A stretch of 64,000 nt of DNA from CAIWHR01 sp039931775 (GCA_039931775.1 JBDTRG010000041.1:62001-126000), one strand, 5' to 3'. Counted from the stretch's first letter, positions 8,675 through 17,789 are shown. The notes: generated by a model from the sequence alone, not told the origin. Made by a program: numbers and translations.

Positions 8675-9319
8675 GTGGTGGCGATGCGTCGAGTGAGATC
8701 GAGCAGGTTCGAAACCGTGCCCCGGCTGCGCCGTCGCGGGTCGGCGGCGGCGTGCGCCGCCAAGGTACTCCGCGTCCGACACGCACCGCGCGCCGGGAGC
8801 GCGGCGTTCACGCTCGTCGAGATGTTGATCGGGCTCTCCATCGCCGCACTGCTGATCGCAATGGCCGTGCCGGCGTTCCACGACTGGCTTGGCGCATACG
8901 AGCTCGCCAACCACGCCAGGAATCTCGCCGAAACGATGACGCGCGCTCGCACGGAGGCGGTGAGGCGCGGTCACCGCGTCAGCCTCTGCAAATCCCCCGG
9001 GCGCGACCAATGCGCCGACCTGGGGAGCTGGGACGCGGGCTTCGTGGTCTTCGCCGACGCCAACCACGACGGCAAGATCGACCCCGGCGAGCCTGTTCTG
9101 GAAATCGCGGGCCCTGCGCCGCGGGGCATCACCGTCGCCGCAAACCGACCACTCGAAGACTACGTGTCCTACACGAGCCTCGGGCAGGCGCGCATGCTGA
9201 ACGGCGCATTGCAGATGGGAACGCTCACCGTTTGCCGCAGCGGCCAGCTGGCGCTGAACGTGGTGCTCGCCAACAGCGGCCGGGTGCGCGTCGAGAAGAC
9301 CGCAGATCGTTGTCCTTAG
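8675..9319 (+). CDS. fimT: Type IV pilus minor pseudopilin, FimT/GspH family
   Basis: A 214-residue minor pilin. After a long basic leader comes FTLVEMLIGLSIAALLIAM, the type IV pilin N-terminal helix with Glu at +5, then a C-terminal GspH-type beta domain with two cysteine pairs. The residue before the cleavage point is Ala (S-A-A/F-T-L-V-E), where prepilin peptidase normally needs Gly. The leader of about 44 residues is also unusually long; a start further in (GTG or TTG) is possible but none is clearly better. First gene of the pilin cluster, 250 bases before pilE. Confidence 0.85.
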   Translation: MVAMRRVRSSRFETVPRLRRRGSAAACAAKVLRVRHAPRAGSAAFTLVEMLIGLSIAALLIAMAVPAFHDWLGAYELANHARNLAETMTRARTEAVRRGHRVSLCKSPGRDQCADLGSWDAGFVVFADANHDGKIDPGEPVLEIAGPAPRGITVAANRPLEDYVSYTSLGQARMLNGALQMGTLTVCRSGQLALNVVLANSGRVRVEKTADRCP

Positions 9320-9394
9320 CGGCGCGGGCGAACGCCGTTCGCGACAGAATGCCGCTGCGAATTGCCGCGCGCGCGCTCGACGTCGCGCGAACGA

Positions 9395-9435
9395 AAATGC
9401 CAATGTCATCGCCGCTAAATGCCATTGTCATCGCC
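9395..9435. repeat. Direct repeat pair upstream of pilE
   Basis: AAATGCCAATGTCATCGCC at 9395-9413 and AAATGCCATTGTCATCGCC at 9417-9435: 19 bases, one mismatch, 22 bases start to start, so both face roughly the same side of the helix. A partial third AAATGCC is at 9466-9472. They lie 135-175 bases before the pilE ATG in a 250-base noncoding gap. Spacing and place suggest activator sites for the pilin operon; each contains TGTC, the core reported for PilR sites in Pseudomonas. No sigma-54 -24/-12 pair was found. Confidence 0.5.
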
Positions 9436-9569
9436 CTCGAGGATTCATTCAGCTTGTCCCTCACAAAATGCCCAGGCCGTCCGTTCGGATATAGGCCCCG
9501 TTAGTCGGGACCGTTTGCCCCGAGCGACTTACCAACCTACGATACCGGTCATTGAGAAGGGGCAGAACG

Positions 9570-10025
9570 ATGAATTCATTCACCCGTCGGCATTCACGCA
9601 TTGCCGGATTCACGCTGATCGAAGTGATGATTACGGTGGCGGTGATCGCCATCCTCGCGGCGGTCGCGTTGCCGAACTACATCGATTACGTCACGCGCAG
9701 CAAGCTCGTCGAGGCTAAGACTAATCTTTCCGACATGCGCACGCGGCTCGAGCAGTATTTTCTGGATAACCGCGCCTATCCCACGACCTGCGCCACATAC
9801 GCTGCGGGAGCCCCTCCCGCGAATACGATTTATAAGCCAGCGAGTATCAAGAATTTCGCGATCGATTGCCCAACGCTTACTGCGACCACTTATACCGTCA
9901 GGGCCCAGGGCGAGGGCTTCACGTTCACGGTCAACCAGGCGAACGTCCGGGCGACAACCGTAGTGCCTACCGGCTGGACCACGTCGGCGACCTGCTGGGT
10001 GAGCCGCAAGAATGGCGATTGCTGA
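9570..10025 (+). CDS. pilE: Type IV pilin-like protein PilE
   Basis: A 151-residue prepilin: short leader MNSFTRRHSRIAG, cleavage before F, then FTLIEVMITVAVIAILAAVALPNYIDYVTRSKLVEA, the canonical pilin helix. The globular part contains paired cysteines, including a C-W-V-S-R-K-N-G-D-C C-terminal loop. It is short for a major pilin and sits with minor pilins, so it is probably the PilE-type minor pilin or a second pilin. The ATG at 9570 follows GAAGGGG; an upstream in-frame ATG lacks a ribosome site. Its stop overlaps nothing but the next gene begins 13 bases later. Confidence 0.9.
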   Translation: MNSFTRRHSRIAGFTLIEVMITVAVIAILAAVALPNYIDYVTRSKLVEAKTNLSDMRTRLEQYFLDNRAYPTTCATYAAGAPPANTIYKPASIKNFAIDCPTLTATTYTVRAQGEGFTFTVNQANVRATTVVPTGWTTSATCWVSRKNGDC

Positions 10026-10038
10026 TTTGGGGATGGTG

Positions 10039-10599
10039 ATGAAGGCCCTCGGATTCACGCTGATCGAGCTGATGGTGGCGCTCGCGATTGTCGCGCTGCT
10101 GTTGCTGCTCGGCATGCCGTCGTTCACCACCTTCCTGCGCAACAGCGAAATCCGCTCGACCGCCGAGTCGCTCATCAACGGCCTGCGCACGGCAAGCGCC
10201 GAAGCGACGCGCCAGAACGAAAAGGTCGTGTTCACGCTCGGACCCGGCGCCGATTGGGCGATCAATCGCGCCACCAATGCGGATTGCACCGGTCTCGTGA
10301 ATCCGCCGATACAGCAATTCGCCGGCAAGGAAGTCGGCAAGAACTCGAAGATCACGGTCACCCCCGCCAAGACCACTGTGTGCTTCAACGGGCTGGGTCG
10401 CATCGTGAATCAGGGCACGGCCGGCGACCATATCCAGCAGATCGAAGTCCAATCGTTCGTCGCGAACGAAGCGCGCTCGCTGCGCATCATCGTCGACGAT
10501 ACGGCGGCTGCCGACCCCACCAAGCCGCGCGGCATGCGGATGTGCGATCCGGACGCCGCGCTCAAGTTGTTGGTGCCACCCGACCCGAGGGCCTGTTGA
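10039..10599 (+). CDS. fimU: Type IV pilus minor pseudopilin FimU/FimT
   Basis: A 186-residue GspH/FimT-family pseudopilin. The leader MKALG is followed by FTLIELMVALAIVALLLLLGMPSF, with Glu at +5, and a soluble beta domain containing ATRQNEKVVFTLG and GLGRI, typical of the family. Three in-frame starts are close together (10012, 10033, 10039); I chose 10039 because GGGG lies 6 bases upstream and the five-residue leader is normal. Second FimT-family gene of the cluster, as in the fimT-fimU arrangement of Pseudomonas. It primes pilus assembly in the inner membrane with PilV, W, X and Y1. Confidence 0.9.
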   Translation: MKALGFTLIELMVALAIVALLLLLGMPSFTTFLRNSEIRSTAESLINGLRTASAEATRQNEKVVFTLGPGADWAINRATNADCTGLVNPPIQQFAGKEVGKNSKITVTPAKTTVCFNGLGRIVNQGTAGDHIQQIEVQSFVANEARSLRIIVDDTAAADPTKPRGMRMCDPDAALKLLVPPDPRAC

Positions 10600-10600
10600 A

Positions 10601-11041
10601 ATGAAAACCAACTTTCGACCCCTGCAACGCATGCCGCGTCAACAGCTGGGCAGCTACCTGCTCGAGGCACTCGTCGCCATCCTGATTTTCGCTTTCGGCG
10701 TGCTCGGTCTGATCGGACTCCTCGGCAGTTCGATCCGCGTCACCAACGACGCCCGCTACCGGTCGGAGGCTTCCAATCTCGCCAGCGCGATGATCGCCGA
10801 CATGTGGGGGATGACCGCTGCCGATATCGACACGAAATTCGCCACGGGCGGGACAAAGCTCACCGCGTGGACGGCCAAGGCGGCTGCCCTTCTGCCGTCC
10901 GCCACCACGGCAGTCGATCTTACGCAGCCCGACTTCTCCGCGGAAAGCCGGAACGTGGCGGTCACGGTCTCCTGGCAAATGCCGGGTGAAGCCGAACGGC
11001 ACCAATACCTGATGACCGCCCAGATCGGGAAAAATCCATGA
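10601..11041 (+). CDS. pilV: Type IV pilus minor pilin PilV
   Basis: A 146-residue minor pilin. N-terminal MKTNFRPLQRMPRQQLG precedes SYLLEALVAILIFAFGVLGLIGLLG, the PilV-type helix with Glu at +5 but Ser rather than Phe at +1. The C-terminal part is small, with V-A-V-T-V-S-W strands. Begins 1 base after the fimU stop and ends overlapping pilW (ATGA). Confidence 0.9.
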   Translation: MKTNFRPLQRMPRQQLGSYLLEALVAILIFAFGVLGLIGLLGSSIRVTNDARYRSEASNLASAMIADMWGMTAADIDTKFATGGTKLTAWTAKAAALLPSATTAVDLTQPDFSAESRNVAVTVSWQMPGEAERHQYLMTAQIGKNP

Positions 11042-12120
11042 GCCAAAGCACGCGCACAGGCGTCCTTCGAGGCGAGAGTGGCGTCGGGCTGATCGAGGTC
11101 ATGATCAGCATCGTGATCTCCATGTTGCTCGTTCTCGTCATCTACCAGATCTACGAGATCAGCGAGGGCCAGAAGCGCACGATCACCGCGGGCAGCGACG
11201 CACAACAGAATGCAAGCTACGGCCTCTACGTCCTTGGCCGCGATGTAGCAATCGCTGGCAACGGAATCGCGTCCCTGACCTCCAGCCTGGATCTCTGTGC
11301 GAATACAAAACTGCGGCCGATTCCCGTCGTTATAACAGCCGGTGCGGCGGCGAGCGATCCGGATACGATCACCGTTTTGTACGGCGGGTCGAGCTCGCTG
11401 TCGACGCCCGTGCCGCTCCAGGGTTCCCACGCGGCGGGCGGTGCGAACTACGTGGTGCGTGCCCCGGTCGGATTCAGCGAGAAGGACGTGATCGCCGCCG
11501 TGCAAGGCAACAACTGCACACTGTCGACGGTCGATAACGGAGGTGTCGCGGTCGACGCCAATGGAATGGCCACGATCACGCGCACGTTGGTCGCGGGCGA
11601 GGTCGACCAGAACTACGCCGCGGTCAACGCCTCACTGGTGAATCTTGGCAAGAAGGAGTCGATGGGCCGGATCGCGTACACGGTTGATCCGAGTACGCAC
11701 GCGCTGCGCACCCAAAGGGAGCTTCCCGCCGTCGAGCCGGTGACTCCCTTGGTGAGCGACGTGGTCAACCTGAAAGCGCAGTACGGCCTTGATACCAACA
11801 AGGACGGAGTCATTGACACTTGGCAGGACCCGACGGGAGCTGTGTGGGCGGCGGCCAACTTGCCGAATCAGACCCCGGATACATGGAAGCAGATTCGCGC
11901 CGTTCGCATGGCGATCGTCACGCGTAGCGGGCAATACGAAAAGGATCCCATCACCGCGGGATCGCCCCCGGGAATGCCGGCCGGAAAGCTCGGGATTTTC
12001 TGTGACCCCGCACCGACCTGTGCGTATTCGGTAACGCTGAGCGCCGACGAACAACATTATCGTTACAAAATTCTCGAAACGATCGTCCCGCTCCGCAACG
12101 CGCTATGGAACCCGACATGA
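11038..12120 (+). CDS. pilW: Type IV pilus assembly protein PilW
   Basis: A 360-residue PilW. A 17-residue leader ends in G; the mature helix begins VGLIEVMISIVISMLLVLVI with Glu at +5. Downstream is the family block QNASYGLYVLGRDVAIAGNG, then a large beta-rich C-terminal region that includes LDTNKDGVIDTW, an EF-hand-like D-x-N-x-D-G-x-I-D calcium loop. Starts by ATGA overlap with pilV and ends by ATGA overlap with pilX. Confidence 0.9.
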   Translation: MSQSTRTGVLRGESGVGLIEVMISIVISMLLVLVIYQIYEISEGQKRTITAGSDAQQNASYGLYVLGRDVAIAGNGIASLTSSLDLCANTKLRPIPVVITAGAAASDPDTITVLYGGSSSLSTPVPLQGSHAAGGANYVVRAPVGFSEKDVIAAVQGNNCTLSTVDNGGVAVDANGMATITRTLVAGEVDQNYAAVNASLVNLGKKESMGRIAYTVDPSTHALRTQRELPAVEPVTPLVSDVVNLKAQYGLDTNKDGVIDTWQDPTGAVWAAANLPNQTPDTWKQIRAVRMAIVTRSGQYEKDPITAGSPPGMPAGKLGIFCDPAPTCAYSVTLSADEQHYRYKILETIVPLRNALWNPT

Positions 12121-12764
12121 TCCGTACTTCGAACTCATTTCAAGCCTCGATGACTCGCGGCGCCGGTGCCGGCCGCGAACGCGGTGTCGTGCTGTTCATC
12201 GCGCTCCTCGTCATGGTCGCGTTGAGCCTGGCTGGCATCGCGCTCATCCGGTCGGCGGACACAGCGACAATCGTCGCCGGCAACCTCGCATTCAAGCAGG
12301 CCGCCGCCGCGGCCGTCGACCGCAGTGTCGAGCAGGCGGTCGAAAGACTGTTCAACCCCCAACTCGACCCCAACGCGACGACCAATCCCGTCATCGCCAA
12401 CAAGACGGTCGATCTTCCGTCGGAGAACTATTACGCGTGCGTACAGGCCGACGGTGGCGGATGTCTGCCCGTCGGAACACCGATTCCCGAAGTTCCGCTG
12501 ATACTCACCACCAAGACCGGCATCACCCCCGTCCCGGCCGATATCGCCGGCAACACGAGCTACTACGTGATCGAGCGGATGTGCGCCAACCCCGGTGCGG
12601 CGGTCGGCAGCAACTGCAATCTGTCCAGTGCTGCGCTTGGCGCAGACGCCGGAACCCAGCACTACGAGGCCCTCAATCGCGTAGGCGACGCGTTCTATCG
12701 CGTCTCCATTCGCGTTGACGGCCCGCGCAATACGGTCCAGTACGCGCAAGCGATCGTCAAGTAG
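12117..12764 (+). CDS. pilX: Type IV pilus minor pilin PilX
   Basis: A 215-residue minor pilin. The N-terminal part has a basic leader ending RERG, then VVLFIALLVMVALSLAGIALIRSADTATIVAGNLAFKQ, the PilX signature, which characteristically lacks the +5 Glu. Four cysteines lie in the soluble half. I use the ATG at 12117, which overlaps the pilW stop (ATGA); an ATG 12 bases earlier is also possible. It is followed by pilY1 after 36 bases. Confidence 0.88.
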   Translation: MIRTSNSFQASMTRGAGAGRERGVVLFIALLVMVALSLAGIALIRSADTATIVAGNLAFKQAAAAAVDRSVEQAVERLFNPQLDPNATTNPVIANKTVDLPSENYYACVQADGGGCLPVGTPIPEVPLILTTKTGITPVPADIAGNTSYYVIERMCANPGAAVGSNCNLSSAALGADAGTQHYEALNRVGDAFYRVSIRVDGPRNTVQYAQAIVK

Positions 12765-12800
12765 TCCGCGCGCCAGCACCGGCATCCCAGGAGCAGCATC

Positions 12801-15800
12801 ATGATTTCGACCCGCCCGTCCCTCTTCAGGAAGTTCTGCGTCGCCGCGGTGGCTGCGTCGTTGACGCTCCAACCTCTTGGAGTCGCAGCCGTGACCATCA
12901 CGATGAGCAACCTCGCCGAGAGCCCGCTGCAGGGATTGAACCCGGTCAAGCCGAACATCATGTTCACCGTGGACGACTCCGGGAGCATGGGCTGGGACTA
13001 CCTGCCGGACTGGACGGTGTGGAACAGCTATGGGCTGTTTTATTGTCGCGACAATCGGCCGTGCGGCGGACAGTTTGCCAATGGAGCGATTGCGATCAAT
13101 GTCGGTTCGTTGCCGTATACGGGTCTTTACACCCCTTACACCGATATCGACCCGCCGCTGCGCAGCAGCGACTTCAACACCGCTTTCTACAATCCCGTTG
13201 CGACCTACAACTCCGGAAAGCGTGACGTCGGAACGGATCTCCCCTGCGAGGGCACCAATACCGCCTGCTCAGGCCCATGGACCAGCGTCTACATGGATGC
13301 CTACATTGGCTATCCAAACGCCAATACGGGTGGAACGATCAATCTTGCGCCGACATCGACGGTGAACTGCATTTCTCCGGCGACGGCGGCCCTTTGCGTT
13401 CCCACAAGCACCCCATCCACGACGGGTCCGTGGCCCGGCGTCCCCGACACGATTTGGTGCCGGAATACCAGTTCCGGCCTGACCGGCGCTGATTACCAGA
13501 CCGCTGACGGTAACGGATCGGTGTGCCGGCGCAATGGCCGTGGCTATTCCCAAACTACGATTAGCAAGGTCACGACGCCTGCGATCAGCGCGGGCTACAA
13601 CTACCCGAATGCGGTCGGGACGACCTGCGCCTCCGGCGTGACATGCCAATTCACGCGCCCCATCACGACCTATGGTTATCCGTACTACTACAAGATCGCG
13701 GGCGTCTGGTTCTGTTCGGGTAACGCGAAAGGCTTTGGCACGACGGGCTGCGGTACTCGCCAGGATTTCACGTCGGCCAGCTATGTTCGCTACTCGGCCA
13801 GCATGAACGGCGGCGCGCCGGGGTTGGATCCTGCCGCATTCACGCGCGTCGACATCGTCCCGTCCTCGCTATCGGGAACGGGATTCCTCGTCAACGGAAT
13901 CCCCGCGACCAACCCGAGCGGAACGGGGCGCAGCTACGCGCAGGAGATGTCGAGCTTCGCCAAATGGTATTCGTTCTATCGAACCCGGATCCTGGCGATG
14001 AAGACGGCAGGCGGCATCGCGTTCTCGGCGCTTTCGGACGACGACGCACGCATCGGGCTCCACACACTTCGCTTGGGCTACGTGAATCCCAATGCTGGAG
14101 ATTTTACGTACGTTCCCAACACGAACGTGAACGGCAACGCATTCCTGAACGTCACCCCGTTCGATGCCGCGAACAAGGCGGTCTGGTTCAATAATTTCTA
14201 CGGAATCAAGGTCTATGGCGGCACGCCGCTCCCCGACGCGGTCTACCGCATTGGCGAATATTTTTCGAATTCAGGCAAGTCGGGGCTACCCGCGGTAAAA
14301 GACCCACTTGATAGCGCAACGGGCAGGTGCCAACCGAATTATCACTTGTTGTCGACCGATGGCTACTGGAACAACCCGTTGGCGATGGGCAATGTCGGCG
14401 ATCAAGACAAGACGGTCCCGGCGTTACCAGGGCCCGTCGCGGGCCTGACGCCGGGAAGCCAATTCCCTCGCCCTTATTATGAAGGTCCCACCAACAGCAC
14501 CAATACCCTTGCGGACCTCTCGATGTACTACTGGTCCAGGGACGTTCGCCCAACGCTTCCGGACAATGTCAAGGACACCGTCGCGCCTTGGCAGCACGTC
14601 ACGTTGTATGGCCTGTCGATCGGGGCGCAGGGGAATATCGTGTATCCCACCGGTCTCGACGCGATTACCGCAGGTACCGCAAATTGGCCCGTAGCGACCG
14701 GCGCCGGCGGTCCGGAGTCAATTGACGACCTTTGGCATGCAGCGCTCAACAGCCGCGGCAAGTTCTTCAATACGAAGAATGCGCAGCAGCTTGCCGAAGC
14801 GATCGTCAGTTCGCTCGCGGACTTCACGGATCAAACGGGTACCGGGACCGCCGTCGGGATCGCCGGCGCGCAGTTCTCCGCGACCAAAACGTACGGATAC
14901 CGAACCAGCTACGAATCGGGCTGGTGGGGCGATATCAAGAAGTACGCGCTCGATCCCACCACGGGCGCGTTGCCGATCGACAGCGCGGGCAATCCGCTCA
15001 ATGCGCCGCTTTGGTCTGCCGCCACGCAGGTCGACGCGCAGACCGCCGTGGCCGGTTGGAACACGAATCGCCGTATCCTGACCATCAACGATGCGACGAA
15101 CGCGGTCGTTGCGTTTCACGACGTTAACCAGCTTTCGGCGGCGCAGCAGGCGTCGCTCGTCGCAGGCTGGACGGTCGTGTCGCCAACGCCATCGGCTCAA
15201 TCCGTGCTCAACTATTTGCGCGGCGACCCGTCGAACGAAGGCGTCGGCACGACGAACTTCCGCGTCCGCTCGCACATCCTCGGCGACATCGTGTATTCCG
15301 GCGCGGTCCCCGTCGGGGCACCAAGCCAGCCCTACAGCGACTCCGGCAATCCCGGGTATTCCGGCTTCGTCACCGCACAGAAGAACCGGACACCCATGTT
15401 GTATGTTGGCGGCAGTGACGCCATGTTGCATGCATTCAACGACTCGACGACCACCGATGCCGGAAAGGAAGCATGGGCATACGTCCCCAAGGCCATGTTC
15501 ACCGCTGGCGACCCGAACGACACGGCGCATGCGCCTGCGCCATCACCCGATGATTTCCGGCTGGGGGCATTGAGCTATCGTCGCGGCGGCATTCCGCTGT
15601 TCCGGCACAAGTTCCGCGTCAATGCGACGCCGCGCATATGGGACGTCGATTTCGCCAACATGAATACCCGGACCCCGCCACCCTCCGGCAACGATTGGCA
15701 CACGCTGCTGGTCGGTGGTCTCGGCGCGGGCGGACGGGCAGTCTATGCGCTCGATGTCACGACTCCCGTTGCGCTCACCGACACGGAGGCCTCGGTCGCA

Positions 15801-16838
15801 TCGTCGGGTCGCGTGCTCTGGGAATTCACAGACGCCAACCTGGGCTATGTGTTCGACGCTCCGACGCTGGTCAAGACCTACCGCTACGGCTGGGTCGCGC
15901 TCGTCGCGTCCGGATACAACAACCCCGGCGGCAAGGGGATCCTGTACGTGTTGAATCCGAAGGACGGAGCGATACTGAAACAACTTTCGACGGGCATCGG
16001 CACCGACGCCGACCCGAGCGGCCTTTCCACCATCCGCGCGTTCGTGCCCAGCCGCAAGGATCCCTACGCGCTGCAAGCGTACGGCGGCGATCTCAAGGGG
16101 AATGTGTGGCGTTTTGATCTCTCCGACCCGGACGAACGGAACTGGAAGGTCGAGCGTGTCGCCAAGCTGACCGATGCAGGCGGAAACGCGCAGCCGATCA
16201 CGACCGGCGTTCGCATCGAGATCGATCAGAACAACAACCTCGATCGCTATCTGTTCGTCGGGACGGGCAAACTTCTCGGAAAGGATGACATCGCGGATGC
16301 GACGGTTGGCAACACGCTGTACGTGATCCGCGATGGCACGGTCAAGGTACCCGAGGCCGCACCATCGACACCCTATTCGCGCGCGGACCTCAACTCCGTC
16401 GATGGTACCAAGGTCTCCGGCTTCACTGGCACGCCGACGGGGCGCGGCTGGTATCAGGACGGTGCCGACAAGTCGTGGAAAATCGGTGTCGACGTCTATG
16501 CGGACGTGCAGACGGTCGTCTATGCGTTCTCGAAACCGGCCACCGATCCCTGCGAGCGCCCGCTGTCGTCGACCCTCTATGCGCGCGACCTCAACACCGG
16601 CAATTCGGTGCTGATCGAGCCGGGCGGCACGGTCGTCTCCGGCATCGACATCGGCGCCGGGATCGCCGGCGTGTCGCTTATCCAGGGCCAGGGCGGCTCG
16701 ACCGGAAACGTGTCGAGCGGCGACGTGCGCGTACAGGTCACCACGATGAAGGGCCAGGTGTTCAGCTTCGGCGTGAAGCTCGCGACCTCGGCGAACCTCA
16801 AGCACCGGGTTTCGTGGCGGTTGCTGAACCGCGACTAG
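12801..16838 (+). CDS. pilY1: Type IV pilus tip adhesin/assembly protein PilY1
   Basis: A 1345-residue secreted protein that caps the minor pilin complex, helps extension and can bind surfaces. Signal peptide 1-30 (cleavage near GVAA-VTIT). Residues 58-62 (D-D-S-G-S) form a metal-dependent adhesion motif of a von Willebrand A-like region. The C-terminal ~600 residues are the PilY1 beta-propeller, with LLVGGLGAGGRAVYALDVT, VASGYNNPGGKGILYVL, AYGGDLKGNVWRFDL and a calcium loop D-Q-N-N-N-L-D at 1142-1148 followed by LFVGTGKLL. Good ribosome site AGGAG at 12789. Last gene of the operon; a perfect palindrome follows. Confidence 0.95.
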   Translation: MISTRPSLFRKFCVAAVAASLTLQPLGVAAVTITMSNLAESPLQGLNPVKPNIMFTVDDSGSMGWDYLPDWTVWNSYGLFYCRDNRPCGGQFANGAIAINVGSLPYTGLYTPYTDIDPPLRSSDFNTAFYNPVATYNSGKRDVGTDLPCEGTNTACSGPWTSVYMDAYIGYPNANTGGTINLAPTSTVNCISPATAALCVPTSTPSTTGPWPGVPDTIWCRNTSSGLTGADYQTADGNGSVCRRNGRGYSQTTISKVTTPAISAGYNYPNAVGTTCASGVTCQFTRPITTYGYPYYYKIAGVWFCSGNAKGFGTTGCGTRQDFTSASYVRYSASMNGGAPGLDPAAFTRVDIVPSSLSGTGFLVNGIPATNPSGTGRSYAQEMSSFAKWYSFYRTRILAMKTAGGIAFSALSDDDARIGLHTLRLGYVNPNAGDFTYVPNTNVNGNAFLNVTPFDAANKAVWFNNFYGIKVYGGTPLPDAVYRIGEYFSNSGKSGLPAVKDPLDSATGRCQPNYHLLSTDGYWNNPLAMGNVGDQDKTVPALPGPVAGLTPGSQFPRPYYEGPTNSTNTLADLSMYYWSRDVRPTLPDNVKDTVAPWQHVTLYGLSIGAQGNIVYPTGLDAITAGTANWPVATGAGGPESIDDLWHAALNSRGKFFNTKNAQQLAEAIVSSLADFTDQTGTGTAVGIAGAQFSATKTYGYRTSYESGWWGDIKKYALDPTTGALPIDSAGNPLNAPLWSAATQVDAQTAVAGWNTNRRILTINDATNAVVAFHDVNQLSAAQQASLVAGWTVVSPTPSAQSVLNYLRGDPSNEGVGTTNFRVRSHILGDIVYSGAVPVGAPSQPYSDSGNPGYSGFVTAQKNRTPMLYVGGSDAMLHAFNDSTTTDAGKEAWAYVPKAMFTAGDPNDTAHAPAPSPDDFRLGALSYRRGGIPLFRHKFRVNATPRIWDVDFANMNTRTPPPSGNDWHTLLVGGLGAGGRAVYALDVTTPVALTDTEASVASSGRVLWEFTDANLGYVFDAPTLVKTYRYGWVALVASGYNNPGGKGILYVLNPKDGAILKQLSTGIGTDADPSGLSTIRAFVPSRKDPYALQAYGGDLKGNVWRFDLSDPDERNWKVERVAKLTDAGGNAQPITTGVRIEIDQNNNLDRYLFVGTGKLLGKDDIADATVGNTLYVIRDGTVKVPEAAPSTPYSRADLNSVDGTKVSGFTGTPTGRGWYQDGADKSWKIGVDVYADVQTVVYAFSKPATDPCERPLSSTLYARDLNTGNSVLIEPGGTVVSGIDIGAGIAGVSLIQGQGGSTGNVSSGDVRVQVTTMKGQVFSFGVKLATSANLKHRVSWRLLNRD

Positions 16839-16854
16839 CGTCGATCGGGGCAGA

Positions 16855-16882
16855 CATTCCCGCGCCGGCCGGCGCGGGAATG
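16855..16882 (+). terminator. Perfect 28-base palindrome after pilY1
   Basis: CATTCCCGCGCCGG followed immediately by its exact reverse complement, then ATATCTTT. A very strong stem between pilY1 and rlmJ. It looks like the operon terminator although the T-run is short, and the stem lies only 13 bases before the rlmJ start codon, so it could also affect rlmJ translation. Confidence 0.6.
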
Positions 16883-16895
16883 ATATCTTTCGTTC

Positions 16896-17741
16896 ATGCT
16901 GAGCTATCGCCATGGTTTCCACGCGGGAAACCATGCTGACGTGCTGAAACACGTCGTCTTCGTGCAGTTGCTCGACGCGCTCATGAAGAAGAACAAGGGG
17001 CTCTGGGTCATCGATACCCACGCCGGAGCCGGCGTCTACTCGCTCGAGCAGGGATTCGCCAGGCAGAACGCCGAGTTCGAAACTGGAATCGCACGCTTGT
17101 GGGCAAAGAGCGACCTGCCCGGCGCGCTGTCCGATTACGTTGCGCAAGTGCGCATAGTCAATCCCGACGGCAAGCTTCGCGTCTACCCCGGCTCTCCGAA
17201 GATCGCGCTGCAAATGTTGCGCGATCAGGACCGGCTGCGCTTGTTCGAACGGCATACCAACGAAAGCAAGATCCTGAAGGAATGCATGCAGGGCGCGGAC
17301 CGTCGGGTCAGCGTCGTGGCGGGCGACGGATTCGCCGGACTCAAGGCCGTGCTGCCGCCGCCGTCGCGGCGCGCCCTCGTGCTGATCGACCCATCGTACG
17401 AGGACAAGGCGGAGTACCATGCCGTGCTTGAAGCGCTGCGCGATGCGCTGCAGCGCTTTGCCACCGGAACCTACACCGTCTGGTATCCGAAGGTGCAGCG
17501 GCGCGAGTCGGATAATCTGCCCGGACAACTGCGGCGCCTCGCAGCCGGCGATTGGCTCGACGTTTCGCTCGACGTGACGGCGCCCGCGGCCGACGGCTTC
17601 GGTCTTCACGGCAGCGGACTATTCGTCTTCAATCCGCCCTGGAAGCTGGAAACGCGGCTGCGGGAGGCGATGCCGGTACTCGTGCAATTGCTTGGACAGG
17701 ACGCGCACGCCGCGTACGATCTTCATTTCCGGCAGTCTTGA
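16896..17741 (+). CDS. rlmJ: 23S rRNA (adenine2030-N6)-methyltransferase RlmJ
   Basis: SAM-dependent methyltransferase of 281 residues. It opens with MLSYRHGFHAGNHADVLKHVV, the hallmark of RlmJ, then DTHAGAGVYSL (SAM site), YPGSPKIALQMLR, a D-G-F-A-G-L block and the catalytic LIDPSYE (the D-P-P-Y-like motif IV of N6-adenine methyltransferases). Length is normal. The ribosome site is poor because the terminator palindrome lies just upstream. Confidence 0.93.
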   Translation: MLSYRHGFHAGNHADVLKHVVFVQLLDALMKKNKGLWVIDTHAGAGVYSLEQGFARQNAEFETGIARLWAKSDLPGALSDYVAQVRIVNPDGKLRVYPGSPKIALQMLRDQDRLRLFERHTNESKILKECMQGADRRVSVVAGDGFAGLKAVLPPPSRRALVLIDPSYEDKAEYHAVLEALRDALQRFATGTYTVWYPKVQRRESDNLPGQLRRLAAGDWLDVSLDVTAPAADGFGLHGSGLFVFNPPWKLETRLREAMPVLVQLLGQDAHAAYDLHFRQS

Positions 17742-17789
17742 CCGCCGCATCCGCGGGTTGTCGCGGAAACACAGGGAGACGATCTTCCG

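Noticed and set aside
8610..9550. CGATACCGGTC shared by the fimT and pilE upstream regions
   Set aside because: An 11-base match is expected many times by chance in 64 kb, and the flanks differ.
9436..9569. Sigma-54 promoter for pilE
   Set aside because: No GG-N10-GC pair in a TGGCAC/TTGC context was found; the nearest G-rich stretch at 9507-9518 has the wrong spacing.
15543..17609. 688-codon minus-strand open frame opposite pilY1 and rlmJ
   Set aside because: Spans two unrelated sense genes and their terminator palindrome, with no recognisable domain.
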